This document shows, piece after piece, positions 17,745-26,550 of a stretch of 64,000 bases of DNA. The first letter of the stretch is position 1, and every line of letters starts with the position of its first letter. Origin of the DNA: Sphingobacterium allocomposti (GTDB taxonomy: Bacteria > Bacteroidota > Bacteroidia > Sphingobacteriales > Sphingobacteriaceae); the NCBI RefSeq assembly GCF_008124885.1, contig NZ_VNHX01000014.1:26779-90778 (forward strand), written 5' to 3'. The position numbers were made by a program, and so were the translations under genes. A model generated the notes under the pieces. The model made no database searches. It had not been told where the DNA came from and worked only from the letters and a program-made list of their open reading frames with translations.

Positions 17745-19181
17745 ATGAGCCGCAATATACTACTTATGCTTTTTGTGATGACCTTCCTTAACAGCTTTGG
17801 TCAGAGTAAGGTCGAACAGGCAAACCGTGCAGTCTTCAATAAAATAGAGTTTTTCATCAATACCCAGATGACCGACTCTATCTATAGTCTTGCGTCCGAA
17901 AAGTTTAAGTCGGAGGTAAGCCCTGAGCAGCTGGCTTTTGTGCTGAACAACCTATATCAGCTCGGCAAAATACAGAACGTGGAGGTTATAGATTTCAAAG
18001 GTCAGACCGCCACCTACCTGCTCGAGTTTCCGCAAAATCGCGTCCAGGCCGCGCTCTCTATTGATAGCACATACCATTACGACGGACTGCTCTTCAGTCG
18101 CGCTCCGCAGGCAGAAATCCCAAAAGAGCAACCCAGCGCAATAGATACAGCAGATAAGGTATCCCCGCTAACCGCTTATATAGACTCGTTAGGCAATGGC
18201 TATGTAGATAAGACAAATACACAGTCCCTATCCATAGGTATTTTTCATAAGAATCAATACAACACCTACTTCTATGGCGAGACGGAAAAAGGAAATCAAA
18301 CAGCACCGCAGGAAAGTTCTCTGTATGAAATCGGTTCAATCACCAAAGTATTTACGGCTGTGCTTCTGGCCGACCTCGTTACGAGGAATATCATACAGCT
18401 TGACGACTCAATCGCCAGGTTTCTTCCAGACTCGGTCCGGGCCAACGAAGCTTTGGCCGGCATCACCTTCAAAAGTTTGGCAAATCACACCTCCGGGCTC
18501 CCCCGGTTACCTGATAATGCAGGTTCTGTACACGGCTTTACGGAAAGCGATCCCTACGCCGCCTACGACCGGAAGGCCCTTTTCTCCTTTTTAAAAGATT
18601 ACAAAGCCGAACGTGCCCCCGGGGAAGAATACGTCTACAGTAATCTTGGATTCGGTCTTCTTGGCGAGCTGATCGCCATCATTACAAAGAAACCGTATAT
18701 GCAGTATCTACGGGAGACGATCCTGACACCATTACAGATGGTACACACGACAGATAAACCCGATGCCAAGAAAAAAGAAGTATTGCTGAAAGTCTACGAT
18801 AAACAAGGAAATGAGACACCATCATGGAATTTCCAATCCATGGTAGGGGCTGGCGGGCTCAAATCTAATATCAAGGACCTGATGCTATTTGCGGTAGAGC
18901 AATTCAAAATGCCACAAAACGACCTGCAGCACGCCATGGCGCTTACCCGTCAATTTACGTTTTTCACGCCCGATAATACAGACATAGGGTTGGGATGGCA
19001 CATGAGCATGCTCGACGGGACTATCTATTTCCACCATACGGGCGGCACAGGCGGAAGCAGCTCGTTCATCGGATTATCACCGGATACAAAAACAGCTGTC
19101 ATTGTCTTATCGAACGCAGCCGAAAGCGTAAATCCTGTCGGCGTCGCAATCATCAGGAAGTTGTTATCTGCGCAGCAATAA
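17745..19181 (+). CDS. Secreted serine hydrolase, class C beta-lactamase fold with N-terminal DUF3887-like domain
   Basis: Signal peptide MSRNILLMLFVMTFLNSFGQ directs export. Residues 22-115 resemble the small DUF3887 domain (a helical/beta accessory module). Residues 140-478 form a beta-lactamase/DD-peptidase-like domain with S198-ITK, Y298-SN and H431-TGGTGG, so the active site is complete. Likely substrates are peptidoglycan-related peptides or esters; beta-lactam resistance cannot be claimed from sequence. It follows the LiaF-like/kinase/regulator cluster on the same strand but has its own promoter. Confidence 0.85.
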   Translation: MSRNILLMLFVMTFLNSFGQSKVEQANRAVFNKIEFFINTQMTDSIYSLASEKFKSEVSPEQLAFVLNNLYQLGKIQNVEVIDFKGQTATYLLEFPQNRVQAALSIDSTYHYDGLLFSRAPQAEIPKEQPSAIDTADKVSPLTAYIDSLGNGYVDKTNTQSLSIGIFHKNQYNTYFYGETEKGNQTAPQESSLYEIGSITKVFTAVLLADLVTRNIIQLDDSIARFLPDSVRANEALAGITFKSLANHTSGLPRLPDNAGSVHGFTESDPYAAYDRKALFSFLKDYKAERAPGEEYVYSNLGFGLLGELIAIITKKPYMQYLRETILTPLQMVHTTDKPDAKKKEVLLKVYDKQGNETPSWNFQSMVGAGGLKSNIKDLMLFAVEQFKMPQNDLQHAMALTRQFTFFTPDNTDIGLGWHMSMLDGTIYFHHTGGTGGSSSFIGLSPDTKTAVIVLSNAAESVNPVGVAIIRKLLSAQQ

Positions 19182-19221
19182 TATCGGCCCTCGCCTCCCT
19201 CGGCCCTTATAGCCCGGGGAG

Positions 19222-19695
19222 CTACAATATTTTTCCAATATTACTTTCACCTTGGAAAGATTTAACCAGTTTTCGGGTCGATGCATCATAGATATAAGTT
19301 GCGGGGTAGTCGGAAGGATGGAACTTTTCAATAAACTCAACCCCGGGATCCTTCCAGAAAGAGATATTTTTCCGTCCCCTTAGCCCTTTCGCAAACATGT
19401 TAATGTACCCTTCTACATACTCCTTGTCGTTCATGGTAATGAAAAAAACGGCGATATTGCCCAGCTTATCGGCCTGACGGGCAACTCCGGCGCCAAGTTC
19501 CTGACAATGGCCGCATCCGGGATCATAGAAAACCAGCATGATTTTGCCATCTCGCGGGAACGAGCTCTCCAATAGGATCTTCGGATCGTCTATCCGATGG
19601 ATACCAGACAGCTTAGGCAACTGCGCCGGCACCTTCTGTGCAACAGCATATTGCCCTAGAAGAAACAATAGCATCACCAATCTGTATTTTGTCAT
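19222..19695 (-). CDS. Exported thioredoxin-like protein
   Basis: A 157-aa protein with a signal peptide (MTKYRLVMLLFLLGQYAVAQ) and one thioredoxin-fold domain. The redox motif is CGHC in VFYDPGCGHCQELGAG; a cis-Pro loop is recognisable at DYPATYIYD. The motif resembles periplasmic thiol-disulfide reductases. It is shorter than TlpA proteins and lacks an extra N-terminal domain. It is convergent with the serine hydrolase, 40 bp between stops. The partner and direction of electron flow are unknown. Confidence 0.8.
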   Translation of the reverse strand: MTKYRLVMLLFLLGQYAVAQKVPAQLPKLSGIHRIDDPKILLESSFPRDGKIMLVFYDPGCGHCQELGAGVARQADKLGNIAVFFITMNDKEYVEGYINMFAKGLRGRKNISFWKDPGVEFIEKFHPSDYPATYIYDASTRKLVKSFQGESNIGKIL

Positions 19696-19764
19696 ATTTT
19701 TGAATTAACCATCTGCAGGCTCCTGGGGGCCCAGACGAAACGCGTAAATGTCCGAAAAATACCA

Positions 19765-19772
19765 TATATTTG
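19765..19772 (+). promoter_or_regulatory. -7 box TATATTTG of purN
   Basis: TATATTTG matches TAnnTTTG and lies downstream of the ATG at 19748, so that ATG is not on the mRNA. It supports the GTG at 19811 as the purN start, with a leader of about 30 nt. Confidence 0.55.
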
Positions 19773-19810
19773 GCTACAAATCAATATTTAAATACAAAAG
19801 ATTCGACATT

Positions 19811-20386
19811 GTGAAAAAACGCATCGCTATCTTTGCTTCTGGCTCAGGTTCAAATGCACAGAAAATAATGGAACATTTTAAGTATTCCAGTCTGGCAGAA
19901 GTGGCCTTGGTCTTAAGTAACAACCCCGAAGCCTACGTTCTACAACGTGCTGATAATTTCGAGATTCCCTCTCATGTTTTTGATCGTAAAACTTTTTATG
20001 AATCTGATGAGATCGTCGACATATTAAAACGGCTGGAAATTGATCTCGTCGTTCTCGCGGGCTTTTTGTGGCTGGTACCCGAGCGTCTGTTAAAGGCTTT
20101 CCCTAATAAGATCATCAATATACACCCTGCCCTCCTCCCAAAATTTGGAGGCAAGGGGATGTACGGCGACCGCGTACATCAGGCAGTTTTAGCCGCGGGC
20201 GAAGAAGAACACGGTATTACAATTCATTTTGTCAACGAAAAATTCGACGAAGGCGAAGTCATCCATCAGGCGAAGTTTAAGATAGAAAATGGAGACACTT
20301 TAGAGATCTTAAAATTCAAAGGCCAACAGCTCGAGCACCAGTATTTTCCGAAAGTCATCGAAAATCTTTTGAAAAAATACAATTGA
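19811..20386 (+). CDS. purN: Phosphoribosylglycinamide formyltransferase PurN
   Basis: Transfers the formyl group from 10-formyl-THF to GAR in purine synthesis. Starting at GTG 19811 the protein reads VKKRIAIFASGSGSNAQKI, the normal family N-terminus with the phosphate-binding GSGSN. The catalytic Asn-His-Asp region is INIHPALLPKFGGKGMYGDRVHQAVL and TIHFVNEKFDEGEVI. At 191 aa it has standard length. An upstream ATG at 19748 would add 21 residues and precede the promoter. Downstream lies 1.9 kb of repeats. Confidence 0.93.
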   Translation: MKKRIAIFASGSGSNAQKIMEHFKYSSLAEVALVLSNNPEAYVLQRADNFEIPSHVFDRKTFYESDEIVDILKRLEIDLVVLAGFLWLVPERLLKAFPNKIINIHPALLPKFGGKGMYGDRVHQAVLAAGEEEHGITIHFVNEKFDEGEVIHQAKFKIENGDTLEILKFKGQQLEHQYFPKVIENLLKKYN

Positions 20387-20443
20387 GGAACGTCGTAAAG
20401 GTGTAAAGTCGTGGATTTGTAGGTTGTGGCGCCGAAGCACAAC

Positions 20444-20632
20444 GATTGACCCTGAAGGGGGCATATATTCATAGAAAAATGTGACATCCATCAGACGACC
20501 CTGACGGGGTCGAATATATTCGCGATTGGGGGAGAATCGTAAAGTCGTTAATTTGTAAAGTCGTAAGACGATCTAACTATTCTCACTTCTGACTTTTAAT
20601 GTCTAGCTAATGGCAGATGGCTATAAGCCGTA
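20444..20632. repeat. GATTGACC...GGGTCGAATATATTCG module, copy 1
   Basis: A block of about 189 bp including a GC-rich hairpin-forming section (GACCCTGACGGGGTC), the palindrome CGAATATATTCG, an octamer tract and CT-rich heptads. It is near-identical to 21236-21422 apart from a few substitutions and a 7-bp indel. Confidence 0.85.
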
Positions 20633-20960
20633 AAGTCGTTGATTTGTAAAGTCGTAAATTGAGGGGCTAATAGCAGATGGCTATGAGCCGTAAAGTTGTT
20701 AATTCGTAAAGATGTAAAGGCCCGAACTCCTACAATGAACCGAAATTACGCCATCGCGAGACCAAGCGATCTCATGGCTAATAGCGGATGGCTATGAGCC
20801 CTAAAGTCGTTGATTTGTGAAGTCGTGAAGTGAAAGGCTAATAGCGGATGGCAGATGGCAAATGACAGCCATAAGCCTACGATACTAACTACTCTAACTC
20901 CATCTAACTATTCTCACTACTCAAATCTCATATCTCACTTCTCACATCTCATATCTCTAT

Positions 20961-21190
20961 AGCCCCTCAACCCGGGGCGGGGTTTTACTTGGAAGGACCC
21001 AAGTAAACAAGGTCCTCCGGCCAAGGTTCTTGATGCTACCGGGCCTTATCCTAGCCTAAACCGTTCCAAACTCACTGCGTTCAGACAAGGATCGGTTCTT
21101 AACGGCTAGTATGGCGGCCCGCTGACGCAGTCGAACCAATGCCGGTCCTTTCCCCACGCACAAGACTGCCGTGGAATAGGGTAGCGGTGA
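20961..21190. repeat. 230-bp element, copy 1
   Basis: Runs from AGCCCCTCAACCCGGGGCGG to GGGTAGCGGTGA. It contains the inverted repeat TTTACTTGG/CCAAGTAAA and, further along, AACGCAGTGAG-type sequence on the reverse strand. It is identical in length to copies 2 and 3 with only a handful of substitutions. Confidence 0.9.
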
Positions 21191-21235
21191 AGTCGTTGAT
21201 TTGTGATGATGTAAAGCCGTGGCTCTTGGCGTAAA

Positions 21236-21422
21236 GATTGACCCCGTAGGGGTCATATATTCTATAGAAAAATGTGACATCCATCAGACGACCCTGACGG
21301 GGTCGAATATATTCGCGATTGGGGGAGAATCGTAAAGTCGTTAATTTGTAAAGTCGTAAGACGATCTAACTATTCTGACTTCTCACTTCTGACTTTTAAT
21401 GTCTAGCTAATGGCAGATGGCT
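21236..21422. repeat. GATTGACC...GGGTCGAATATATTCG module, copy 2
   Basis: Second copy of the block at 20444-20632. Here the first section reads GACCCCGTAGGGGTC, a perfect short hairpin. The CT-rich tract carries one additional heptamer (GACTTCT) relative to copy 1. Confidence 0.85.
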
Positions 21423-21540
21423 AATAGCAAATGGCTATAAGCCGTGAAGTTGTTTTTGAGAGCAACGACCGTCGTCTAACCCATCTAACTATTCTCACTA
21501 CTCAAATCTCATATCTCACTTCTAACTTTCACATCTCTAT

Positions 21541-21770
21541 AGCCCCTCAACCCGGGGCGGGGTTTTACTTGGAAGGACCCAAGTAAACAAGGTCCTCCGG
21601 CCAAGGTTCTTGATGCTACCGTGCCTTATCCTAGCCTAAACCGTTCCAAACTCACTACGTTCAGACAAGGATCGGTTCTTAACGGCTAGTATGGCGGCCC
21701 GCTGACGCAGTCGAACCAATGCCGGTCCTTTCCCCACGCACAAGGCTGCCGTGGAATAGGGTAGCGGTGA
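21541..21770. repeat. 230-bp element, copy 2
   Basis: Lies exactly 580 bp after copy 1, same orientation, without indels. Differences seen include TACCGTGCC for TACCGGGCC and CTCACTACG for CTCACTGCG. Confidence 0.9.
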
Positions 21771-21914
21771 GAGCGTAAAGATTTAAAGCCGTGAAGTGAA
21801 AGGCTAATAGCGGATGGCAGATGGCAAATGACAGCCATAAGCCTACGATACTAACTACTCTAACTATTCTCACTACTCATATCTCATATCTCACCTCTAA
21901 CTTCACATCTCTAT

Positions 21915-22144
21915 AGCCCCTCAACCCGGGGCGGGGTTTTACTTGGAAGGACCCAAGTAAACAAGGTCCTCCGGCCAAGGTTCTTGATGCTACCGGGCCT
22001 TATCCTAGCCTAAACCGTTCCAAACTCACTGCGTTCAGACAAGGAACGGTTCTTAACGGCTAGTATGGCGGCCCGCTGACGCAGTCGAACCAATGCCGGT
22101 CCTTTCCCCTCGCACAAGGCTGCCGTGGAATAGGGTAGCGGTGA
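21915..22144. repeat. 230-bp element, copy 3
   Basis: Lies 374 bp after copy 2, same orientation and length. Differences seen include AAGGAACGG for AAGGATCGG and CCCCTCGCAC for CCCCACGCAC. It is followed directly by a partial copy of the octamer and heptad block. Confidence 0.9.
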
Positions 22145-22340
22145 AGTCGTTAATTTGTAAAGTCGTAAGACGATCTAACTATTCTCACTTCTGACTTTTA
22201 ATGTCTAGCTAATGGCAGATGGCTAATAGCAAATGGCTATAAGCCGTGAAGTTGTTTTTGATAGCAACGACCGTCGTCTAACTCCATCTAACTATTCTCA
22301 CTACTCAAATCTCATATCTCATATCTCACCTCTAACTTCT

Positions 22341-23516
22341 TTACTGAAACAGCTTCGGCAGAAATAAGGTCAGATAGGTACGCCAGTTGGACCACGTATG
22401 TCCACCTTCGCTCTCGTGGTAATGGTACATCATTCCGTGCTCCTCCAATTTTTTTCGGAACTGTTGTCCGGTTTCGTACAGAAAATCATCCTTCCCCATG
22501 CCGATCCAGTACAATCTATAGCCGTTCTCTTTTTGTTTAGTAAGGCGGTGGTCGAAGTCCGAGAAAACGGGACTTTGTGCCTTATCATTCATTCGAAAGG
22601 CTGCAGAAAAGAGCCCTATATAGTCAAAGTAATCCGGGAGAAAAGCAGAGGTAAATAGCGTGTGCGAACCACCCATGGACAGCCCGGCAATAGCCCGCGA
22701 CGACTTCTTAGCTTGGACGCGGTAATTTTCCTCGATAAAACGCACCACATCTATAAAAGATTCTTCCATCTTTCCCGTTCCTACGTCCGGCGTAGCAAAC
22801 CCTATAGGATATAGTCCTTTAGACGACTCTCCCGGTGCGGCAGTATTCGAAACATGCCCGTTGGGCATCACAACAATCATCGGTTTAACTTGCCCCCGCG
22901 CAATCATATTATCCAATATCTGCGCAGCCCTCCCCAACGTAGGCCACGCTTCCTCGTCGCCGCCCATCCCATGCAACAGGTAGAGCACCGGATATTTTTC
23001 TTTTCCTTCCTCATACCCCGGAGGCGTATACACAGTCATCCGCCTTGTCATTCCCAAAGTCGGCGAATCATACCAGCGCTTAGCCACCGTACCATGTGGA
23101 ACCTCCTGCACCTTATATAGATCTGCCCGCTCTCCGTTTGTGATGAAATAGTTAAACGTCCGGTTGACATCCCTGATCTGGTAGACATTCAACGGGTCAT
23201 TGACCAATACGCCGTCGATTTCCACGTTGTACAGAAACAAATCCGATGGCAAGCCCGATGCGGTGTAAGACCAGATTGAATTGCTTTTAACCATCGGTAT
23301 TTTTCCGTCCGGGAACGAACTCTCAGTCGTCCAATTTCCTTTTAAAAAAACACGAGTGGCGTCAGGAGCCACCAGCCGAAAGGTAACGCTATTGTCTGGG
23401 TGCACTTCAGGAGACAATACCTGTTCTTTTGCACCGGAACGGATATTTTCCTGACCAAACAAACAGGAGCAGATACACCCCGATAGCAGTAATAGAAGAA
23501 GCTTAGATTTATACAT
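22341..23516 (-). CDS. Secreted esterase with N-terminal early-set domain (CE1/enterochelin-esterase-like)
   Basis: Exported hydrolase of 391 aa. The signal sequence MYKSKLLLLLLSGCICSCLFGQ could be cleaved by signal peptidase I, or by II at one of its cysteines. Residues 35-125 form an immunoglobulin-like domain (VTFRLVAPDATRVFLKGNW) seen before CE1 esterases. The alpha/beta hydrolase has LYLLHGMGGDE, the nucleophile in AGLSMGGSHT, an Asp in GMGKDDFLYE and a His in EGGHTWSNWR. Homologues act on feruloyl or acetyl esters of plant xylan or on siderophore esters; the substrate here cannot be decided. There are no CAZyme neighbours. Confidence 0.85.
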   Translation of the reverse strand: MYKSKLLLLLLSGCICSCLFGQENIRSGAKEQVLSPEVHPDNSVTFRLVAPDATRVFLKGNWTTESSFPDGKIPMVKSNSIWSYTASGLPSDLFLYNVEIDGVLVNDPLNVYQIRDVNRTFNYFITNGERADLYKVQEVPHGTVAKRWYDSPTLGMTRRMTVYTPPGYEEGKEKYPVLYLLHGMGGDEEAWPTLGRAAQILDNMIARGQVKPMIVVMPNGHVSNTAAPGESSKGLYPIGFATPDVGTGKMEESFIDVVRFIEENYRVQAKKSSRAIAGLSMGGSHTLFTSAFLPDYFDYIGLFSAAFRMNDKAQSPVFSDFDHRLTKQKENGYRLYWIGMGKDDFLYETGQQFRKKLEEHGMMYHYHESEGGHTWSNWRTYLTLFLPKLFQ

Positions 23517-23603
23517 AGGACGCGTTGTTTTGCTTAAAGTTAAGGAAAATCAGAAGTAAACGGGTAAAAATGGAAAAAATCAGCAGATTTAAATCAATAT
23601 TCG

Positions 23604-23611
23604 TATCTTTG
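23604..23611 (+). promoter_or_regulatory. -7 box TATCTTTG of purH
   Basis: TATCTTTG matches TAnnTTTG, 19 bp before the purH ATG, giving a leader of about 15 nt. No clear -33 element was seen. Confidence 0.6.
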
Positions 23612-23630
23612 CGGCTCCAAACATATTACA

Positions 23631-25157
23631 ATGAATCATCCTGTTAAGATCAAAAATGCTTTGGTGTCGGTATACTACAAAGACAACTTAGCCCCGCTTA
23701 TTCAACTTTTAAACAAATACGGAGTAAATTTCTATTCTACAGGTGGAACAGAGGCTTTTATTCGCGAGCAAGGAATTGATGTCATCCCGGTAGAGGATCT
23801 CACAAGCTACCCATCGATTCTAGGTGGTCGCGTTAAAACGCTGCACCCTAAAGTTTTTGGCGGTATCCTGGCCCGACGACCATTGCAAAGTGATCAGCAA
23901 CAACTTAGTCAATATGATATACCGGAGATCGATCTGGTTATAGTCGATTTATATCCTTTCGAGGAGACTGTTGCATCCGGCGCCGCCGAGCAGGACATCA
24001 TAGAAAAAATTGATATCGGCGGCATTTCGTTAATTCGCGCTGCAGCTAAAAATTTTAACGATGTCGTTATTATCTCTTCGAAGAACGACTACGAAGAGCT
24101 GGCGAAGATCTTAGCCGATCAAGAGGGGCAGACAACATTGGAACAACGGAAAGAGTTTGCCAAAAGAGCTTTCAATACGTCGTCGCATTACGACACCGCT
24201 ATTTTCAACTATTTCAACCAAGAGAATCCATTACCTGTTTTTAAGCAGTCTGTACAGCAGTCCAAAACATTACGTTACGGAGAAAATCCACATCAAAAGG
24301 GTGTCTTCTTCGGAGACTTAGACGCCATGTTTAACAAGCTAAACGGAAAAGAGCTTTCGTATAACAATCTGGTGGACGTAGACGCGGCAGTGGCGATCAT
24401 TGACGAATTTACTGAACCGACATTTGCGATCTTGAAACACACCAATGCGTGCGGAGTAGCCTCTCGTCCAACCGTGAAGCAAGCATGGCTCGACGCTTTG
24501 GCATGCGATCCGGTGTCAGCTTTCGGCGGGGTTCTCATTACAAACGGAGAGATTGATCAGGAAACTGCCGAAGAAATCAATAACTTATTCTTCGAAGTAC
24601 TGATAGCTCCTTCTTATACAGCCGAAGCTTTGTCGGTGCTAACGGCAAAGAAAAACCGCATCATTCTGGAGCGTAAAAATGTAGCGCTGCCTGCAGAACA
24701 GTTCAAGACGTTACTCAACGGCGTTATTCTTCAGGAGAAAGACAACACAGTAGAAGGGCCGTCCGAGATGAAAGCAGTAACGTCGGTTCAACCTACAGAC
24801 GAACAATTACAGGATCTCCATTTTGCCAACAAAATCGTTAAACACACCAAATCCAATACAATCGTTTTTGCCAAAGACCGCACGTTGGTTGCCTCAGGCG
24901 TAGGACAGACCTCGCGTGTCGACGCCTTGAAGCAGGCCATAGAAAAGGCTCAGTCCTTCGGCTTTGAAGTAAAAGGCAGCGTCATGGCTTCCGATGCGTT
25001 CTTCCCTTTCCCCGACTGTGTAGAGATCGCAGGCGATGCAGGGGTGGCAGCCGTCCTACAACCGGGCGGATCCATTAAAGATCAGCTATCGATCGATATG
25101 GCCAATGAAAAAGGAGTTGCTATGGTGATAACCGGTGTAAGACACTTTAAGCATTAA
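23631..25157 (+). CDS. purH: Bifunctional AICAR transformylase / IMP cyclohydrolase
   Basis: Catalyses the last two steps of IMP synthesis. The N-terminal MGS-like cyclohydrolase domain (residues 1-145) has STGGTEAFI and GGRVKTLHPKVFGGIL. The C-terminal transformylase domain has KTLRYGENPHQKG, LKHTNACGVA with the catalytic Lys-His, and SDAFFPFPD near the end. The 508-aa length is normal. It starts 114 bp from the divergent esterase and is followed by a terminator. Confidence 0.97.
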   Translation: MNHPVKIKNALVSVYYKDNLAPLIQLLNKYGVNFYSTGGTEAFIREQGIDVIPVEDLTSYPSILGGRVKTLHPKVFGGILARRPLQSDQQQLSQYDIPEIDLVIVDLYPFEETVASGAAEQDIIEKIDIGGISLIRAAAKNFNDVVIISSKNDYEELAKILADQEGQTTLEQRKEFAKRAFNTSSHYDTAIFNYFNQENPLPVFKQSVQQSKTLRYGENPHQKGVFFGDLDAMFNKLNGKELSYNNLVDVDAAVAIIDEFTEPTFAILKHTNACGVASRPTVKQAWLDALACDPVSAFGGVLITNGEIDQETAEEINNLFFEVLIAPSYTAEALSVLTAKKNRIILERKNVALPAEQFKTLLNGVILQEKDNTVEGPSEMKAVTSVQPTDEQLQDLHFANKIVKHTKSNTIVFAKDRTLVASGVGQTSRVDALKQAIEKAQSFGFEVKGSVMASDAFFPFPDCVEIAGDAGVAAVLQPGGSIKDQLSIDMANEKGVAMVITGVRHFKH

Positions 25158-25216
25158 TTACCACCTTCACCGCCGCTGTTCAAAGAAGCAATGGGTGAAA
25201 AAATGAAAACATAAAT

Positions 25217-25263
25217 AGGTCATTGCGAAGGAGGTTCGTCGTTTCTCCTCGTAATGACCTTTT
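25217..25263 (+). terminator. Terminator of purH
   Basis: AGGTCATTgCGAaGGAG and CTCCtCGtAATGACCTTTT form a long imperfect stem ending in T residues. A related half-palindrome (GGCCATTACGCCGGAGG) lies about 190 bp further on. Confidence 0.75.
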
Positions 25264-25422
25264 AACCAGATTACGCGTTAGGTACTAAAAAAACGAAAGA
25301 CCCCTCCTAACTACCTGATATCCACGATATAAGGATGCAAAGAAAGACACTTCCCAGCAGTTTATAAGCTAACGCGGAAGCTAATTTAAGACAATAAAAG
25401 AAAGGCCATTACGCCGGAGGTT

Positions 25423-25539
25423 CTATAAAAATCCGAGGAGCCAATAGATTATAATAAACACAACAATTGTCCCAAAGCAACCAAGCCCCAACTTCTTTGC
25501 CCCCCATCCTGCGATTAACGCTCTAAAAAACTTGTTCAT
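25423..25539 (-). CDS. 38-aa single-pass membrane peptide
   Basis: ATG-initiated ORF below usual length cut-offs. It has a basic amphipathic start (MNKFFRALIAGWGAKK), a glycine-rich turn with one Cys (LGLGCFG), and a hydrophobic helix ending YWLLGFL. The composition is that of a genuine inner-membrane peptide, not of random sequence. It lies downstream of the MBL nuclease on the same strand, 51 bp after its stop. It could be the last gene of that operon. I do not know a function; a short conserved Bacteroidota peptide is my guess. Confidence 0.55.
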   Translation of the reverse strand: MNKFFRALIAGWGAKKLGLGCFGTIVVFIIIYWLLGFL

Positions 25540-25590
25540 AAAACTGTCTATAATTTCGTTTCGCGTCGCAAGAACGGTGCCGAACTTCCG

Positions 25591-26550
25591 TTAGCCGGCC
25601 TGCAGGATGTCGCGGACAATCAACTCGCCGGCAAAATGATGCTGCAGCGCCTTACCATCGCCGTGTATTGTCCAAACCTGCTGCGGTTGTACGTCGTTGA
25701 TAAATCTTAGTAGATCGTCCCAGTCTACATGGTCAGAAATATATAATGTAATATCATTTTGCCGCTGTAGCCGCTCCCAGCCCGACGCAAAAGCTCTTAG
25801 CACATTCTTTGCCCTGAAATAGCTATTAAATGTCAAAGGCGGAACCAGATAAATCTTGTTCCCCGGCGCATCCTTCATTGCCTTGCGGTTATATAGTGTA
25901 TATTTTAACCGACACCTCCCCAATTGGTCATACAAGCGGTGCACGGGATACATTTTATGATGCACAAGCACCTCTCTTTCCGGCAGATAGGTATTAATCA
26001 AGGCGGTTAGCCGCTGAGCCTTACCCAGCACATAGCAGCCCAGCATGATATTGCTCTGCCGATCCTTCAACTTCAGGATCTCCTCCCGAAAGTCCGGATG
26101 TTTAACAGCCGGATTCGCAAAAGTCGACTCTGTTATCAATACGTCCGCCTTTCTAACCTCTATAGGTTCACAGGTGATATCATTTTGCAGCTTGTAATCG
26201 CCCGTATAAAGGTAACGGACATCTTCAAATTCCATCAGTATCTGGGCAGAGCCTAACATATGTCCCGCCGGAAACAACGTAACACGAACGTCTCCGAACT
26301 GTAACGGATCACCATAAGACACGACATGTTGGCTAGCGTCGGTCATTTTAGGATATTTGTTTTTCATAAACGCGAAGGTCGGAAGAGTGGCATACATCCG
26401 TCGATGTCCGGCGGTAGCATGATCTCCATGGGCATGCGAGATGATATTTCGCTCAACGGGCAACATCGCATCGATATAAAAGTCGCCATATTTACAGTAA
26501 TAACCCGTATCTCCCTTCTTAACAAGGAAATCGTCCAGAATGTTTCTCAT
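25591..26550 (-). CDS. MBL-fold metallo-hydrolase, probable nuclease
   Basis: A 319-aa metallo-beta-lactamase-fold protein resembling ligase-associated or mRNA-3'-end-processing-type exonucleases. The metal site is ISHAHGDHATAG (HxHxDH), with further ligands around FPAGHMLGSAQI and YTGDYK. ADVLITESTFANP and the late VWTIHGDG are typical of the beta-CASP/exonuclease branch. No ligase gene is nearby. Its ATG overlaps the coaE stop (ATGA), indicating translational coupling. Confidence 0.75.
   Translation of the reverse strand: MRNILDDFLVKKGDTGYYCKYGDFYIDAMLPVERNIISHAHGDHATAGHRRMYATLPTFAFMKNKYPKMTDASQHVVSYGDPLQFGDVRVTLFPAGHMLGSAQILMEFEDVRYLYTGDYKLQNDITCEPIEVRKADVLITESTFANPAVKHPDFREEILKLKDRQSNIMLGCYVLGKAQRLTALINTYLPEREVLVHHKMYPVHRLYDQLGRCRLKYTLYNRKAMKDAPGNKIYLVPPLTFNSYFRAKNVLRAFASGWERLQRQNDITLYISDHVDWDDLLRFINDVQPQQVWTIHGDGKALQHHFAGELIVRDILQAG

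Larger units (their letters stand above)
20391..22338. repeat. Mosaic intergenic repeat region (heptads, octamers, 230-bp element)
   Basis: Nearly 2 kb between the convergent purN and esterase genes contains no believable gene. It is a mosaic of (a) 8-bp-periodic GTAAAGTC GTTGATTT-type tracts, (b) 7-bp-periodic tracts of NNNNNGC type (AGATGGC, AAATGGC), (c) 7-bp-periodic CT-rich tracts (TAACTTC, TCATATC), (d) a GATTGACC...GGGTCGAATATATTCG module twice, and (e) a 230-bp element three times. One copy of (d) differs from the other by a 7-bp insertion in its CT-rich tract. Frames open here are repeat artefacts. Confidence 0.9.

Noticed and set aside
20266..21873. Several 60-75 codon minus-strand ORFs in the repeat region
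   Set aside because: They consist of repeat modules, and near-identical pieces recur in each copy of the 230-bp element; there is no independent coding signal.
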